Source: Pseudoalteromonas sp. GCY (GTDB lineage Bacteria; Pseudomonadota; Gammaproteobacteria; Enterobacterales; Alteromonadaceae). From it: a stretch of 64,000 nt of DNA. The stretch is taken from positions 3,751,001 to 3,815,000 of the forward strand of contig NZ_CP068023.1 in the NCBI RefSeq assembly GCF_016695175.1. Direction: 5' to 3'. Numbering within the stretch: the first letter of the stretch is position 1; each line of letters opens with the position of its first letter. Below the pieces are notes generated by a model that had not been told where the DNA came from, made no database searches, and worked only from the letters and a program-made list of their open reading frames with translations. Positions 1 to 9,847 of the stretch are shown here, one piece after another. The translations under genes and the position numbers were made by a program.

Positions 1-423
1 TTTTTCACCAAAGCTTCCATTAAGGAAAGATGGTGAACATCCTAAGTGAGTACAAATCCCAACCGCGACGAAAAGCTCAGGTCGCTTAGAACGGTAACCG
101 TTCTGCGCGGATGCCAACTGCTGTGGCTCTTCAGAGTTAGGATCACGAAGTTGGTCTTCGTGTTGCTTCATTTGTTCTAGCATTTTTGGTGTACGATTAA
201 CAATCCAAACTGGTTTGCCTCGCCACTCAACACGAATAAGTTGTCCAGACTCAAGTTTGCTGATATCTACTTCTACAGGCGCACCTGCAGATTTAGCTCG
301 CTCACTTGGATTCCAGGACGCAATAAAAGGAACAGCAGCTCCAACCGCACCAACGCCACCTACAACAGAGGTAGCGATAGTTAAAAAGCGACGTCGGCTG
401 TTGTCTACAGGCGCATTGCTCAT
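1..423 (-). CDS. petA: Ubiquinol-cytochrome c reductase Rieske iron-sulfur subunit, 3' end cut by window
   Basis: This is the N-terminal 141 codons of the Rieske subunit of the cytochrome bc1 complex, which passes electrons from ubiquinol to cytochrome c1 at the periplasmic face of the inner membrane. An ATG at 423 gives an N terminus with a twin-arginine-type motif (SRRRFLT) followed by a glycine/alanine/valine-rich membrane segment at about residues 11-31. The first [2Fe-2S] cluster-binding loop, CTHLGC, is visible near the window edge. The second loop and the C terminus lie before position 1, as would petB and petC. A GGAG-type ribosome site precedes the ATG. The terminator after rpsI suggests petA has its own promoter. 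Confidence 0.95.
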   Translation of the reverse strand, partial: MSNAPVDNSRRRFLTIATSVVGGVGAVGAAVPFIASWNPSERAKSAGAPVEVDISKLESGQLIRVEWRGKPVWIVNRTPKMLEQMKQHEDQLRDPNSEEPQQLASAQNGYRSKRPELFVAVGICTHLGCSPSFLNGSFGEK

Positions 424-890
424 CCACTTATCTCCACTTGATTCCCAACACTTGCTATATTGAGAACATCAGTTACAGCAGGTTAATTTAAGAAATTACA
501 AAATAGACGCGATCATAAATAAATACCTTGATTAAAACAAGGTTATTCCAGATCCATGCCCGAATAAACCCGCAGATAATCATCTATGATTACTTCGAGC
601 ATGAAACCGAGTATTTATAATATCGCATCTGACACAACAATATACTGACTAAGATCAACCCCCCGACTAAGGATACGCACCAAATCGCGTGACTGGATCT
701 CAGGTCTTTCTACTTGCTTCGCCAATTGTAGCAAAAAAAACCGTCAAGTTACCGCTCGAATTGCACTAATTATTATATTTATTGAACTTTTTTAACTCGA
801 CGCGATATTTTTGAGCAAATAAGCAGGACAAAACGAATGAGATACCTCGTAAATACGAGAAATTGATGTGCATAGGAAATGCTAAAAACA
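424..890. other. Intergenic region between petA and the rpsI terminator
   Basis: About 470 bases carry no convincing gene. They are AT-rich and hold one possible petA promoter at 725-730. The small reading frame at 766-1062 overlaps the terminator and rpsI and has no protein-like character. Confidence 0.6.
725..730 (-). promoter_or_regulatory. Possible extended -10 promoter for petA
   Basis: On the minus strand TACAAT is preceded by TG and one base, the extended -10 pattern, with a T-rich run just upstream. The -35 is poor. It lies between the rpsI terminator and petA and would give a leader of about 300 nt. This is inference from motif only. Confidence 0.3.
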
Positions 891-916
891 AAAAACCCAG
901 CATAAGCTGGGTTTTT
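891..916 (-). terminator. Rho-independent terminator after rpsI
   Basis: Perfect inverted repeat AAAAACCCAGC / GCTGGGTTTTT with a four-base loop, 22 bases past the rpsI stop. It is symmetric but serves the minus-strand rplM-rpsI operon. Confidence 0.9.
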
Positions 917-937
917 GAATTCTTGAAACGTAATAAA

Positions 938-1327
938 TTAACGCTTAGAGAACTGTGTCTTCTTACGTGCTTTCTTAAGACCAACTTTCTTACGCTCAAC
1001 TTTACGAGCATCGCGAGTAACAAAGCCAGCTTTACGTAGAGTTGGACGTAGAGACTCGTCAAACTCCATTAGTGCACGTGTGATACCGTGACGGATAGCA
1101 CCCGCTTGACCAGTTGTACCACCACCTGCAACAGTGATGTATAGATCAAACTTTTCTGTCATTTCAACTAGCTCTAGAGGCTGACGAACAACCATGCGAG
1201 AAGTTTCACGACCGAAGAACTCTTCTAAAGAGCGCTTATTGATTACGATGTTGCCAGTGCCTGGGCGTAGGAATACGCGAGCACTTGAACTTTTACGACG
1301 ACCTGTACCGTAGTATTGATTTGCCAT
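938..1327 (-). CDS. rpsI: 30S ribosomal protein S9
   Basis: Ribosomal protein S9 of the small subunit head, whose C-terminal tail reaches the P-site tRNA. The 129-residue product has the family's usual size and shows the opening [10 protein letters not shown], the conserved [14 protein letters not shown] segment in the middle and the basic C terminus ending FSKR. It lies 11 bases after rplM on the same strand, the standard L13-S9 operon order, and ends at a strong terminator. A GGAG-like ribosome site precedes the ATG. Confidence 0.98.
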   Translation of the reverse strand: MANQYYGTGRRKSSSARVFLRPGTGNIVINKRSLEEFFGRETSRMVVRQPLELVEMTEKFDLYITVAGGGTTGQAGAIRHGITRALMEFDESLRPTLRKAGFVTRDARKVERKKVGLKKARKKTQFSKR

Positions 1328-1338
1328 GATAGTGCTCC

Positions 1339-1767
1339 TTAAATGTCTAGAACCTGAGGCTGCTGTGCAGCGTGGTTGTGCTCGTTACCAGCGTAAACTT
1401 TAAGTTTACGGAACATTTCACGACCTAGAGGACCGCGAGGTAACATGCCTTTAACCGCTTTCTCGATGATCATTTCAGGCTTTTTAGCTTGAAGTTTCTC
1501 AAAGTTGATAGACTTAAGGCCACCTGGGTAACCAGAGTGAGCATAGTACATTTTGTCCTGAGTTTTGTTACCAGTTACAGTAACTTTCTCAGCGTTGATT
1601 ACGATGATGTAGTCACCAGTGTCAACGTGTGGAGTATACTCAGCTTTGTGCTTACCGCGAAGGCGACGAGCGATTTCAGTAGCGATGCGACCTAAAGTTT
1701 TACCTTCAGCGTCAACTACGTACCAGTCACGTTTTACAGTTTCTGGTTTAGCAACAAACGTTTTCAT
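1339..1767 (-). CDS. rplM: 50S ribosomal protein L13
   Basis: Ribosomal protein L13, an early assembly protein of the large subunit. The 142 residues match the normal length, with typical segments [15 protein letters not shown] near the N terminus, [13 protein letters not shown] around residue 50 and MLPRGPLGR around residue 110. It is the first gene of the rplM-rpsI operon, with an extended -10 promoter at 1928-1933 and a leader of about 155 nt carrying a hairpin at 1803-1820. The Shine-Dalgarno is weak (a TTTGGA-like stretch), in keeping with translational control, although control itself is inferred. Confidence 0.98.
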   Translation of the reverse strand: MKTFVAKPETVKRDWYVVDAEGKTLGRIATEIARRLRGKHKAEYTPHVDTGDYIIVINAEKVTVTGNKTQDKMYYAHSGYPGGLKSINFEKLQAKKPEMIIEKAVKGMLPRGPLGREMFRKLKVYAGNEHNHAAQQPQVLDI

Positions 1768-1802
1768 TATAAAAATCCAAAGTTTTCAATTTTAAAACCA
1801 CA

Positions 1803-1820
1803 GGCAGTCCTTGGACTACC
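1803..1820 (-). promoter_or_regulatory. rplM leader hairpin, possible L13 autoregulatory element
   Basis: The transcribed strand reads GGTAGTC-CAAG-GACTGCC, a 7-bp stem (one G-U pair) with a tetraloop, 36 bases before the rplM start. L13 of E. coli is known to regulate its own operon through the mRNA leader. Assigning that role to this hairpin is inference. Confidence 0.45.
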
Positions 1821-1927
1821 GCTCTACTTGTATTTGCTTTAACCCCTTCGAGTTTAAGACTTTTATGCCGCTCAAGTCAGTGGCTAAGCCGACGAGGGCA
1901 ATAGAACGCAACGTGGCAGGCCGCGGA

Positions 1928-1933
1928 TTATAG
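1928..1933 (-). promoter_or_regulatory. rplM-rpsI promoter, extended -10
   Basis: Minus strand TTGCTATAAT: a consensus TATAAT hexamer with the extended TGn motif directly upstream. The -35 region is weak, as is common for extended -10 promoters. Transcription would start near 1921. Confidence 0.6.
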
Positions 1934-2049
1934 CAAGCCTTCTGGGTGAAAACCAGCGCTTGGTGCTTTTTTCTACAAGAAAATCTGAAGAATTTCGAAA
2001 AAAATAGAAAAGGCAAAAAATCCAAGGAAATGGCGACGTGTGCGTGACA

Positions 2050-2098
2050 AGGACTCGTTCAAATAGGATGTTTACAAACACCCACACCGAACAAGTCC
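2050..2098 (-). repeat. Inverted repeat after zapE
   Basis: AGGACTCGTTC and GAACAAGTCCT, 11 bases each with one mismatch, flank a 28-base loop just downstream of the zapE stop. It may be the zapE terminator, but there is no T run after the stem on the minus strand. Confidence 0.4.
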
Positions 2099-2121
2099 TC
2101 TTAACAAAAAAGTAATTGCCG

Positions 2122-3210
2122 TTAGGCTAAATGCTCTTTTGCTAAATACTCATGGGATTGCATTTCTTGCAAACGGCTAATGCAGCGTTTGAACTCAAAG
2201 TTCAGTGTACCTTCGGTATAAAGCTCAGTAATAGGCGCTGCAGCCGAGATGATAAGCGTCACATTACGCTCATAAAACTCATCGACAAGCGCAATAAAGC
2301 GCCTTGCCGCATCATCGTTTTGCTGACCCATTTGCTTCACATTAGATAGAATCACTGTGTTATATAAGCGACTGATCTCCATGTAATCCACTTGCGAACG
2401 AGCGGTTTCACATAGCGCAGGGAAATCAAACATGACAATACAATCAGACACCATTCGAGTTTGGATCATTCGACCTTCAATCTCAATCGCTTGTCCGGCT
2501 TTACCCGGCTCCGGAGAGAGTTTGTTAAAGTAGTCGAATAAGTTTTCATCCGCTTGTTTATCAAGTGGGCTGTGAAAAATTTCCGCTTGTTCCAACGTGC
2601 GCAAACGATAGTCAATACCCGAGTCCACATTAACTACCTCAGTATTGGCTTTTACCAATTCAATGGCGGGTAAGAATCGCGCACGCTGCAAACCATTTTT
2701 ATACAAATCATCAGGCACAATATTCGATGTGGCCACTAACACGATACCGCGCGCAAACAGCGCCTGCATTAATCCACCCAGTAACATAGCATCTGTGATG
2801 TCTTGAACGAAAAATTCATCAAAGCAGATAATGTCAGTTTCAGATTTGAAGGTATCAGCGATGCTCTCCAGAGGATTTTTCACTTCATTAAGCTTTTTCA
2901 GCTCTGCGTGAACACGATGCATAAAGCGGTGAAAATGCACCCGCATTTTGCGCTCCGTCGGCAACGCATCGTAAAAGGTATCAACCAGATAAGTTTTACC
3001 ACGCCCTACTCCCCCCCAAAAGTATAACCCTTTCACTTTTGGCAGCTCAGCTTTACCAAACAAGCGCGAGAAGAAGTTTTGTTTGACCGGAGGCTGATTG
3101 ATAAGGTCGTCATACAGTCGCTGTAAATGCTTTACGGCATTTTCTTGCGCGCTGTCATATTGAAAATCATCACGTTGTAGATCTTGCTGATATTTTTCCC
3201 AAGGCGTCAT
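2122..3210 (-). CDS. zapE: Cell division ATPase ZapE (AFG1-like)
   Basis: ZapE is an AAA-type ATPase that associates with the Z ring during constriction. The 362-residue product begins MTPWEKYQQDL and carries the Walker A motif GGVGRGKTYL near residues 66-75, followed by a Walker B-like ICFDEFFVQD segment characteristic of AFG1/ZapE proteins. Its position next to yhcB, with rplM-rpsI and degQ-degS nearby, matches the gene order of many gammaproteobacteria. It diverges from yhcB and probably shares the intergenic region 3211-3333. Confidence 0.95.
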   Translation of the reverse strand: MTPWEKYQQDLQRDDFQYDSAQENAVKHLQRLYDDLINQPPVKQNFFSRLFGKAELPKVKGLYFWGGVGRGKTYLVDTFYDALPTERKMRVHFHRFMHRVHAELKKLNEVKNPLESIADTFKSETDIICFDEFFVQDITDAMLLGGLMQALFARGIVLVATSNIVPDDLYKNGLQRARFLPAIELVKANTEVVNVDSGIDYRLRTLEQAEIFHSPLDKQADENLFDYFNKLSPEPGKAGQAIEIEGRMIQTRMVSDCIVMFDFPALCETARSQVDYMEISRLYNTVILSNVKQMGQQNDDAARRFIALVDEFYERNVTLIISAAAPITELYTEGTLNFEFKRCISRLQEMQSHEYLAKEHLA

Positions 3211-3249
3211 CGACTTAAATATTTTTTTACGATTTGTTTGTAGGTTATA

Positions 3250-3278
3250 TTAACACGACTGTATTCACAGCGTATATT
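3250..3278 (+). promoter_or_regulatory. Sigma-70 type promoter for yhcB
   Basis: TTAACA at 3250-3255 and TATATT at 3273-3278 are separated by exactly 17 bases, upstream of the yhcB start at 3334. Confidence 0.55.
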
Positions 3279-3333
3279 TAACTCTAACAGAGTTTTAATT
3301 TTATTTGCCGTTGAGGCACACAGGGAGAAACCT

Positions 3334-3789
3334 ATGACTACCGTTACTTGGCTTGGATTACTGATCATTGTTGCCATTGCTGCATTCTTTTTAGGTGGCT
3401 TTGTAACGAAAAAGCAGTTCAAACACGACGAACTGGAAGTGCAGGCACAACAAGCTAAACACGACCTCGAGCAATATCGTCAAGACGTATCAGATCACCT
3501 AGCTAGCACCAAAAAGCTAGTAAATAAAATGCAGGATAGCTATCAGCAACTGCTTACTCATGTGGAAGAAACCAACCAACTACTGACACAGGAGCGTCCA
3601 TCTCATCCTGCTGATCCTTTTTTCTCGAAAGAAACCACAGAACAACTACAAGCTTCTCTTCAAGCACGCCCAGAGAGAAGACGTAAACAAGACCCAAGTT
3701 TTGAGGCACCACCAAGTGACTATGCCGAAGGTGAAACTGGGTTATTTTCTGGTCAAAAAAAAGAAAGTGAGCAAATTAAAGCCTCTTGA
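3334..3789 (+). CDS. yhcB: Inner-membrane coiled-coil protein YhcB (DUF1043/ZapG family)
   Basis: A single-pass inner-membrane protein linked in enterobacteria to envelope growth and cell division; its exact role here is inferred from the family. The 151 residues show an N-terminal membrane helix at about residues 5-23 (WLGLLIIVAIAAFFLGGF), then a long charged glutamine-rich coiled coil to about residue 90, and a polar low-complexity tail. A GGGAG ribosome site sits before the ATG. It diverges from zapE, the usual arrangement. Confidence 0.88.
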   Translation: MTTVTWLGLLIIVAIAAFFLGGFVTKKQFKHDELEVQAQQAKHDLEQYRQDVSDHLASTKKLVNKMQDSYQQLLTHVEETNQLLTQERPSHPADPFFSKETTEQLQASLQARPERRRKQDPSFEAPPSDYAEGETGLFSGQKKESEQIKAS

Positions 3790-4168
3790 TGAAACTTTTT
3801 GTTGACCCCATAGTCTTTAAAAGAAGTTATTGATTCTAGGGCCTATTGATCTTTCAAGTTTGTTTTTGCAGCAGTTTGATTGGTATTTATACAAGGCAGA
3901 GCCTGCGTAGCATAGTTTTTCTATGTAAGCCTGGCGATAACGCGGTAGAAATGCCAATCAAGCGCTGCCCTTCGGGTTCACCTTAGTGCGCTTTGTTCAT
4001 TGTTGCTCAACTTTTACCTAGGTTACTAGGCGGCAAGTCGAGCGTCGCGACCAAAACCCACTCGGGGGAACAAAAATCAAACAGCAAAGGTCAACAGGCC
4101 CTCGTAAAGGGCTAATTATCAGCCCCTTATGACTTATATTAACGCTAATAGCGGAGCACTTCACGACT
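3790..4168. other. Intergenic region between yhcB and degQ
   Basis: About 380 bases without a gene, holding the palindromic element at 3876-3961 and then the degQ upstream region with a distant GGAG site. The minus-strand frame at 4018-4449 runs into degQ antisense and is a shadow. Confidence 0.65.
3876..3961. repeat. 86-bp palindromic intergenic repeat, MITE- or REP-like
   Basis: The ends TTGATTGG and CCAATCAA are exact inverted copies, and the outer arms continue imperfectly (TATTT opposite AAATG). The centre is CATAG-TTTTT-CTATG flanked by GC-rich partly complementary arms. The whole element can fold into one long hairpin. It lies in the noncoding gap between yhcB and degQ, and the GC-rich stretch GCCCTTCGGG follows directly. 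No open frame is present. Mobility is inference from form only. Confidence 0.6.
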
Positions 4169-5521
4169 ATGAAATTTAAATTATCTTTGTTATCGGCCGC
4201 TTTACTTTCTTCTAGCTTATTGCTGTTACCGCAGCAAAGCATGGCCAAACTTCCTGTTGCCGTAGACGGCCAACAATTACCAACATTAGCGCCTATGCTA
4301 GAAAAAGTAGCCCCCGGCGTTGTTAGTATCCAAGTAAAAGGCGCTAAAGAAGTCCGTCGCCGCGTCGACCCTTTCGACTTTTTCTTTGGACAACCGCAAC
4401 CACGTAGCCAAAAGCGTCCTTTTAGTGGCCTCGGTTCAGGTGTCATCATCGATGCGGATAAAGGCTATGTCGTTACAAACAATCACGTTATTGATGATGC
4501 CGACGAAATGCTTGTCACTTTAAAAGATGGCAGAGAGTTTGAAGCTAAATTAATCGGTAGCGACGCCGAATCTGATATCGCATTGCTACAAATCGACGGT
4601 GAAGACCTAACAGAAATCAAACTCGCTAATTCAGACAAGTTGAGAGTGGGTGATTTTTCCGTCGCTATTGGTAACCCATTTGGATTAAGTCATACAGTCA
4701 CCTCAGGAATAATCAGTGCACTAGGCCGTAGCGGCTTAAATATCGAAGGCTATGAAGATTTTATCCAAACAGATGCGGCGATCAACCAAGGTAACTCAGG
4801 TGGTGCACTAGTTAACTTAAACGGCGAACTCATTGGTATCAACACCGCTATTTTAGGCGCGTCTGGCGGTAATGTCGGGATCGGCTTTGCTATTCCATCA
4901 AACATGATGAAAAACCTAGTTGACCAAATTGTTGAGTACGGAGAAGTTCGTCGCGGTTCATTGGGTATATTGGGTCGTACTTTAGATGCTGGTCTTGCTA
5001 AAGCGCAAGGCTTTGATGTTAAGCGCGGTGCTTATGTCATGCGCGTAGTGGAAGATTCAGCAGCGGACAAAGCGGGTCTGAAAGCCAATGATGTCATTGT
5101 CAGCCTAAACGGCGACGACATTGAAAGCTTTAATGAACTGCACGGTAAAGTCGCTACGATGGGTGAAGGTCGTGAGGTACGACTTGGTGTCTACCGTGAT
5201 GGCAAAACCAAATTTATCGACGTAGAGCTTGGTGGTAAGCAAGAAGAACAGGCGAATGCAGAGGATGTACATCCAAACCTACGAGGCGCGGTGCTTGAAA
5301 GTGGCGAGCGCAACGGCAATGAAGGTGTTGTCATTACCTCAGTAGAACCTCGCTCACCAGCAGCACGTGTTGGCCTTGAAGAAGGCGATGTGATCATGCA
5401 AGTGAATCGCCAACGTGTCACTAGTGTTAAAGATATGTCTAAACTAATTAATGGTATTAAAGGCAATATCGTACTTGGGATTAAACGCGATCGCGAGACG
5501 GTTTTCTACCTCATTCAGTAA
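4169..5521 (+). CDS. degQ: Periplasmic serine protease of the HtrA/DegQ type
   Basis: A periplasmic quality-control protease and chaperone that degrades misfolded envelope proteins. The 450-residue precursor has a signal peptide cleaved after about residue 26 (QQSMA). The trypsin-like domain shows the triad His106 (TNNHVI), Asp136 (SDIALL) and Ser210 (GNSGGA). Two PDZ domains follow at about 255-345 and 370-450, which separates it from DegS. The loop at residues 60-85 is short, favouring DegQ over DegP. It ends at a strong terminator, so degS is probably transcribed separately. Confidence 0.95.
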   Translation: MKFKLSLLSAALLSSSLLLLPQQSMAKLPVAVDGQQLPTLAPMLEKVAPGVVSIQVKGAKEVRRRVDPFDFFFGQPQPRSQKRPFSGLGSGVIIDADKGYVVTNNHVIDDADEMLVTLKDGREFEAKLIGSDAESDIALLQIDGEDLTEIKLANSDKLRVGDFSVAIGNPFGLSHTVTSGIISALGRSGLNIEGYEDFIQTDAAINQGNSGGALVNLNGELIGINTAILGASGGNVGIGFAIPSNMMKNLVDQIVEYGEVRRGSLGILGRTLDAGLAKAQGFDVKRGAYVMRVVEDSAADKAGLKANDVIVSLNGDDIESFNELHGKVATMGEGREVRLGVYRDGKTKFIDVELGGKQEEQANAEDVHPNLRGAVLESGERNGNEGVVITSVEPRSPAARVGLEEGDVIMQVNRQRVTSVKDMSKLINGIKGNIVLGIKRDRETVFYLIQ

Positions 5522-5548
5522 TGAAATCGAAAAAATATTAAAAATGAA

Positions 5549-5580
5549 ACACAGCGAAACTTGTCGCTGTGTTTTTTTTT
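5549..5580 (+). terminator. Rho-independent terminator after degQ
   Basis: ACACAGCGA / TCGCTGTGT stem with a six-base loop followed by an uninterrupted T run. Confidence 0.95.
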
Positions 5581-5624
5581 GTGTCATTATTAGCAGTATT
5601 AGATAACGATAAATATAAGCTCTT

Positions 5625-6704
5625 GTGTTCAAATTAATTAAATTCATTTTTCCACCGCTGCTTGCCGGACTAGGGATCGCTTTTATCATCATTTGGTTTA
5701 ATCCTGAGCTGAGGGCTAACTTGCCAAAACTTGAGGCCCCACATATTCAAGCTCATCATATGAGTTTTGCTGAAGCAGTAGAAAAAACAGCTCCAGCGGT
5801 CGTGACGATTTTTTCCGAGGGCTTTAGCAATCAGCCAAGATACCAGCGCCAAAGTACGGTTAGAGAGCTTGGCTCTGGCGTTATTATGAGCCGAGATGGC
5901 TACATACTGACAAACTATCATGTGGTGAACAATGCCGACCAAATCATTGTACTACTTCCTGACGGCCGCCAGTATAGCGATACGCAACTGATAGGCTTTG
6001 ACACCATTACGGACTTAGCTTTATTAAAAATTCCAGCTGAAAATTTGCCTGTTATTCCTATCGATCATGACTACTCACCACGTGTCGGAGATGTGGTGCT
6101 CGCAATCGGTAACCCGCTGAACATTGGACAAACCATTACTCAAGGCATTATCAGTGCAACAGGCAAACAAACGCTTACAGAGAGCCAATTTAACAATTTA
6201 CTGCAAATGGATGCGGCGATTAATGTTGGTAATTCAGGTGGTGCCGTTGTCAATTCTAATGGCGCGCTAGTTGGCATTACCTCGGCACAGTTTCGCACGC
6301 GTTTGAATATTGATATCCAAGGTATCTCTTTTGCAATCCCTTATGATCTTGCACTAGACGTCATGCATAAACTCATTATGGATGGCAGAGTGATCCGGGG
6401 CTACCTCGGCTTTAGGGGCACGCCAGTTGATAATACAGGTAAAAGCGTAACGGATCTCTACACACCAATTGTCGGCCTTGCTGTGAGCGAATTAGACCCG
6501 CTAGGTCCCGCATGGCAAGCTGGTATGAAAGAGCACGATATTGTGGTTAAAGTAGGTGGAGAGCCTGTGACTAATCCGCAAAGGACACTGAAGACGATTG
6601 GCAATACCGCGCCTGGTACTAAACTCGAGTTTGAAGTACTCAGAGGCGGTCAGCGCCTCACCATTACGGTGGAAGTCGCTGAACTCGAAACAGGGTTATA
6701 TTAG
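5625..6704 (+). CDS. degS: Membrane-anchored serine protease DegS
   Basis: DegS senses unfolded outer-membrane proteins through its PDZ domain and makes the first cut in the anti-sigma factor RseA, starting the sigma-E response. The 359 residues comprise an N-terminal membrane anchor (about residues 4-25), the protease domain with His99 (TNYHVV), Asp130 (ITDLALL) and Ser204 (GNSGGAV), and a single PDZ domain (about 255-355), which is the DegS layout. The start is GTG at 5625 with no clear Shine-Dalgarno. It follows degQ as in E. coli. Confidence 0.95.
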   Translation: MFKLIKFIFPPLLAGLGIAFIIIWFNPELRANLPKLEAPHIQAHHMSFAEAVEKTAPAVVTIFSEGFSNQPRYQRQSTVRELGSGVIMSRDGYILTNYHVVNNADQIIVLLPDGRQYSDTQLIGFDTITDLALLKIPAENLPVIPIDHDYSPRVGDVVLAIGNPLNIGQTITQGIISATGKQTLTESQFNNLLQMDAAINVGNSGGAVVNSNGALVGITSAQFRTRLNIDIQGISFAIPYDLALDVMHKLIMDGRVIRGYLGFRGTPVDNTGKSVTDLYTPIVGLAVSELDPLGPAWQAGMKEHDIVVKVGGEPVTNPQRTLKTIGNTAPGTKLEFEVLRGGQRLTITVEVAELETGLY

Positions 6705-6720
6705 GCAAAAAGATTAAGCA

Positions 6721-6746
6721 AAAAGCGTCCCCGAGGACGCTTTTTC
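6721..6746. terminator. Bidirectional terminator between degS and murA
   Basis: AAAAAGCGTCC-CCGA-GGACGCTTTTT, a perfect 11-bp stem with T runs on both strands, between convergent genes. Confidence 0.95.
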
Positions 6747-6773
6747 GTTTCTTACCAATTCGCTTAATTAAGC

Positions 6774-8045
<1,272 letters not shown>

Positions 8046-8312
8046 TTATTGTGGAAGAATAAATTTGCGCTCTTTTTGCCATTCATCAGGTGTGAATGCA
8101 CGAATACTAACAGCATGGATAGTGCCGTCTTTAATAGTATCCATCAGTGGGCCATAGATCAGCTGTTCTCTTTTCAGCCTTCTTAATCCGTCAAAACACG
8201 TTCCAACAGCAATGACTTCGTAGTGACTACCATTAGCTTTGACGATGATCTCGTCAAGCGATAGTGCATCTCTCAATAAAGTTTCGACTTGATTTGTTTC
8301 CATTAGACTCAC
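8046..8312 (-). CDS. ibaG: BolA-family protein IbaG
   Basis: A small BolA-fold protein of the IbaG (YrbA) branch, whose relatives bind monothiol glutaredoxins and iron-sulfur clusters. The 88 residues include the BolA signature region around residues 60-78 (IKDGTIHAVSIRAFTP) and a conserved cysteine in VGTCFDG. It overlaps the end of mlaB by 4 bases and precedes murA, the conserved order. Confidence 0.92.
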   Translation of the reverse strand: MSLMETNQVETLLRDALSLDEIIVKANGSHYEVIAVGTCFDGLRRLKREQLIYGPLMDTIKDGTIHAVSIRAFTPDEWQKERKFILPQ

Positions 8313-8617
8313 TCAAATAGGGTTGTCACCTGTCCCAACTCCATTAAATTTTGCAGTTGCTCAGGCGTATTTTTCAGCTCGAGACGAATGTCGCGCTGTT
8401 TCAATTGACCTAAAGAGTGAATTAACCAAGCTAAGCCCGCGGTGTCAACCCTTGTCACCTCAGAAAGGTTAAAATAGACGGTTGATTGTGCATTTTTCAA
8501 CACTTGAACGATGGTCGACTGTTTCAGTGCGCTTGGTAAACTCGCTCTCGTAAGTTCACCAGTTAACACGATTTCACCTTTACTTTCGGTGAATGAAATA
8601 TTAGGCGTCACCATCAT
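8309..8617 (-). CDS. mlaB: Mla pathway STAS-domain protein MlaB
   Basis: MlaB is the cytoplasmic STAS-domain subunit of the MlaFEDB transporter and stabilises the ATPase MlaF. The 102-residue STAS domain shows the family pattern YFNLSEVTRVDTAGLAWL around residues 50-67, with a threonine in the loop that interacts with MlaF in E. coli. The start overlaps the end of mlaC by 17 bases; either of two adjacent ATG codons could be used. Confidence 0.92.
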   Translation of the reverse strand: MMVTPNISFTESKGEIVLTGELTRASLPSALKQSTIVQVLKNAQSTVYFNLSEVTRVDTAGLAWLIHSLGQLKQRDIRLELKNTPEQLQNLMELGQVTTLFE

Positions 8618-9287
8618 CCCCTCTAAATTGCACAGGTAACTTGCTCTTTTTATCTAACAGTTGGATCACATGTTCAATACCTTGTTGGCGCAAAATACCA
8701 TGTAATTCTGTTTGCTTGGCATCTAGCAAGCTAATACCTTCCGCCATCATGTCAAAAGCACGCCAATCATTGTCTTTACCGCGTCTGACTTTAAAGTCAA
8801 TTTTGATATCAGGTTTACCAGCTTCAACAATTTTTGTTTTTACAACAGCAATATCTTCTTTATCGAATGGGCGGTGCTCGCCGAATTCTACCTTTTGATC
8901 TTTATACTGGGTAAATACCCCTGCATAAGTCGCGATAAGATAGTTTCTAAACACATCGATAAACTCACGAATATGCTCTACGGCAGCGGCCTTCTCTTCT
9001 GCATTATCCATATTCCGAACAGTCTGAATGTACGAACCCAAAACACGGTACGCGGCATACTTATAGTCGATGTAAGGCATAAGCTCTTCTTCAACGATAA
9101 CACGTAAGTGCTCTTTGTCTTTTTCAATGATGCTTTGATCTTTCGTAACACGCTGAAAAGTTTGCGCCGCGACTTGCTCTACCATTTTATAAGGATTACT
9201 TGAATCCACTTCTTTTGCCTGTACCAATGCAGTAGCCATCAGTGCTATAAACAAAGTCAGACATTTTGCATAGACGTTCTTTAACAT
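8601..9287 (-). CDS. mlaC: Periplasmic phospholipid-binding protein MlaC
   Basis: MlaC shuttles phospholipids across the periplasm between the outer-membrane MlaA complex and MlaFEDB. The 228-residue product has a signal peptide (cleavage near ALVQA, residue 24) followed by the mature Tol-Tol-Ttg2D/MlaC fold. It is 2 bases downstream of mlaD and overlaps mlaB. Confidence 0.93.
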   Translation of the reverse strand: MLKNVYAKCLTLFIALMATALVQAKEVDSSNPYKMVEQVAAQTFQRVTKDQSIIEKDKEHLRVIVEEELMPYIDYKYAAYRVLGSYIQTVRNMDNAEEKAAAVEHIREFIDVFRNYLIATYAGVFTQYKDQKVEFGEHRPFDKEDIAVVKTKIVEAGKPDIKIDFKVRRGKDNDWRAFDMMAEGISLLDAKQTELHGILRQQGIEHVIQLLDKKSKLPVQFRGDDGDA

Positions 9288-9289
9288 AT

Positions 9290-9835
9290 TTACTCGCTCC
9301 CTTGATTAAATAGGAACTGACCAATTAACTCTTCTAACACAAGTGCCGATTTTGTATCTGTGATCATGTCACCGTCTTTTAGCGCTTTTGATTCAACACC
9401 AAATAAAGATTCAAGATCCACACCATCCTCACTCGTCACTTCCTGACCAAGGCATTTTTGCTTCGCAGATTCAGCGGCAATAACGGGAGAAATACCTAAA
9501 TATTGTTCACCTAAAATGCCCGACGTTAAAATAGAAACCGACGAAGTATCAGAAAATTGACACTCATAGTTTTTATCTAAACTCATTGAAACCATCGGCA
9601 CGAACTCTTGTGGATGGATGTGAATTCCATCAACGCGGCCAATCACAACCCCACCCACCTTAATTGGCGCACGGGTTTTCAATGAACCTATATTCTCGAA
9701 CTTAGCGTTTAAGGTGTAAGTCTCACCATTACCGCTTAAGCCCGAGTTAGCCACCTTTAGCGCCAGCATAACAAATGCAGCAATGCCTAATGCCACGAAC
9801 AACCCAACTAAAATTTCTATTTTCCGTGTATTCAT
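9290..9835 (-). CDS. mlaD: MCE-domain protein MlaD
   Basis: MlaD is the inner-membrane-anchored MCE-domain subunit that forms a hexameric ring around the lipid path. The 181 residues show one N-terminal membrane helix (about 8-27) and an MCE domain (about 38-115) with the typical APIKVGGVVIGRV segment. It lies between mlaE and mlaC. Confidence 0.95.
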   Translation of the reverse strand: MNTRKIEILVGLFVALGIAAFVMLALKVANSGLSGNGETYTLNAKFENIGSLKTRAPIKVGGVVIGRVDGIHIHPQEFVPMVSMSLDKNYECQFSDTSSVSILTSGILGEQYLGISPVIAAESAKQKCLGQEVTSEDGVDLESLFGVESKALKDGDMITDTKSALVLEELIGQFLFNQGSE

Positions 9836-9847
9836 TTTTAAAACCTT

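Larger units (their letters stand above)
1768..2121. other. Intergenic region between zapE and rplM
   Basis: Holds the zapE 3' inverted repeat, the rplM promoter and the rplM leader. The reading frames seen across it (about 67-69 codons) start inside these regulatory sequences and have no protein-like composition, so I do not call a gene. Confidence 0.6.

Noticed and set aside
725..750. Possible sigma-54 promoter before petA
   Set aside because: GG and GC are 8 rather than 10 bases apart, so the -24/-12 spacing fails.
766..1062. 98-codon minus-strand frame over the rpsI 3' end
   Set aside because: It overlaps rpsI in another frame and runs through the terminator.
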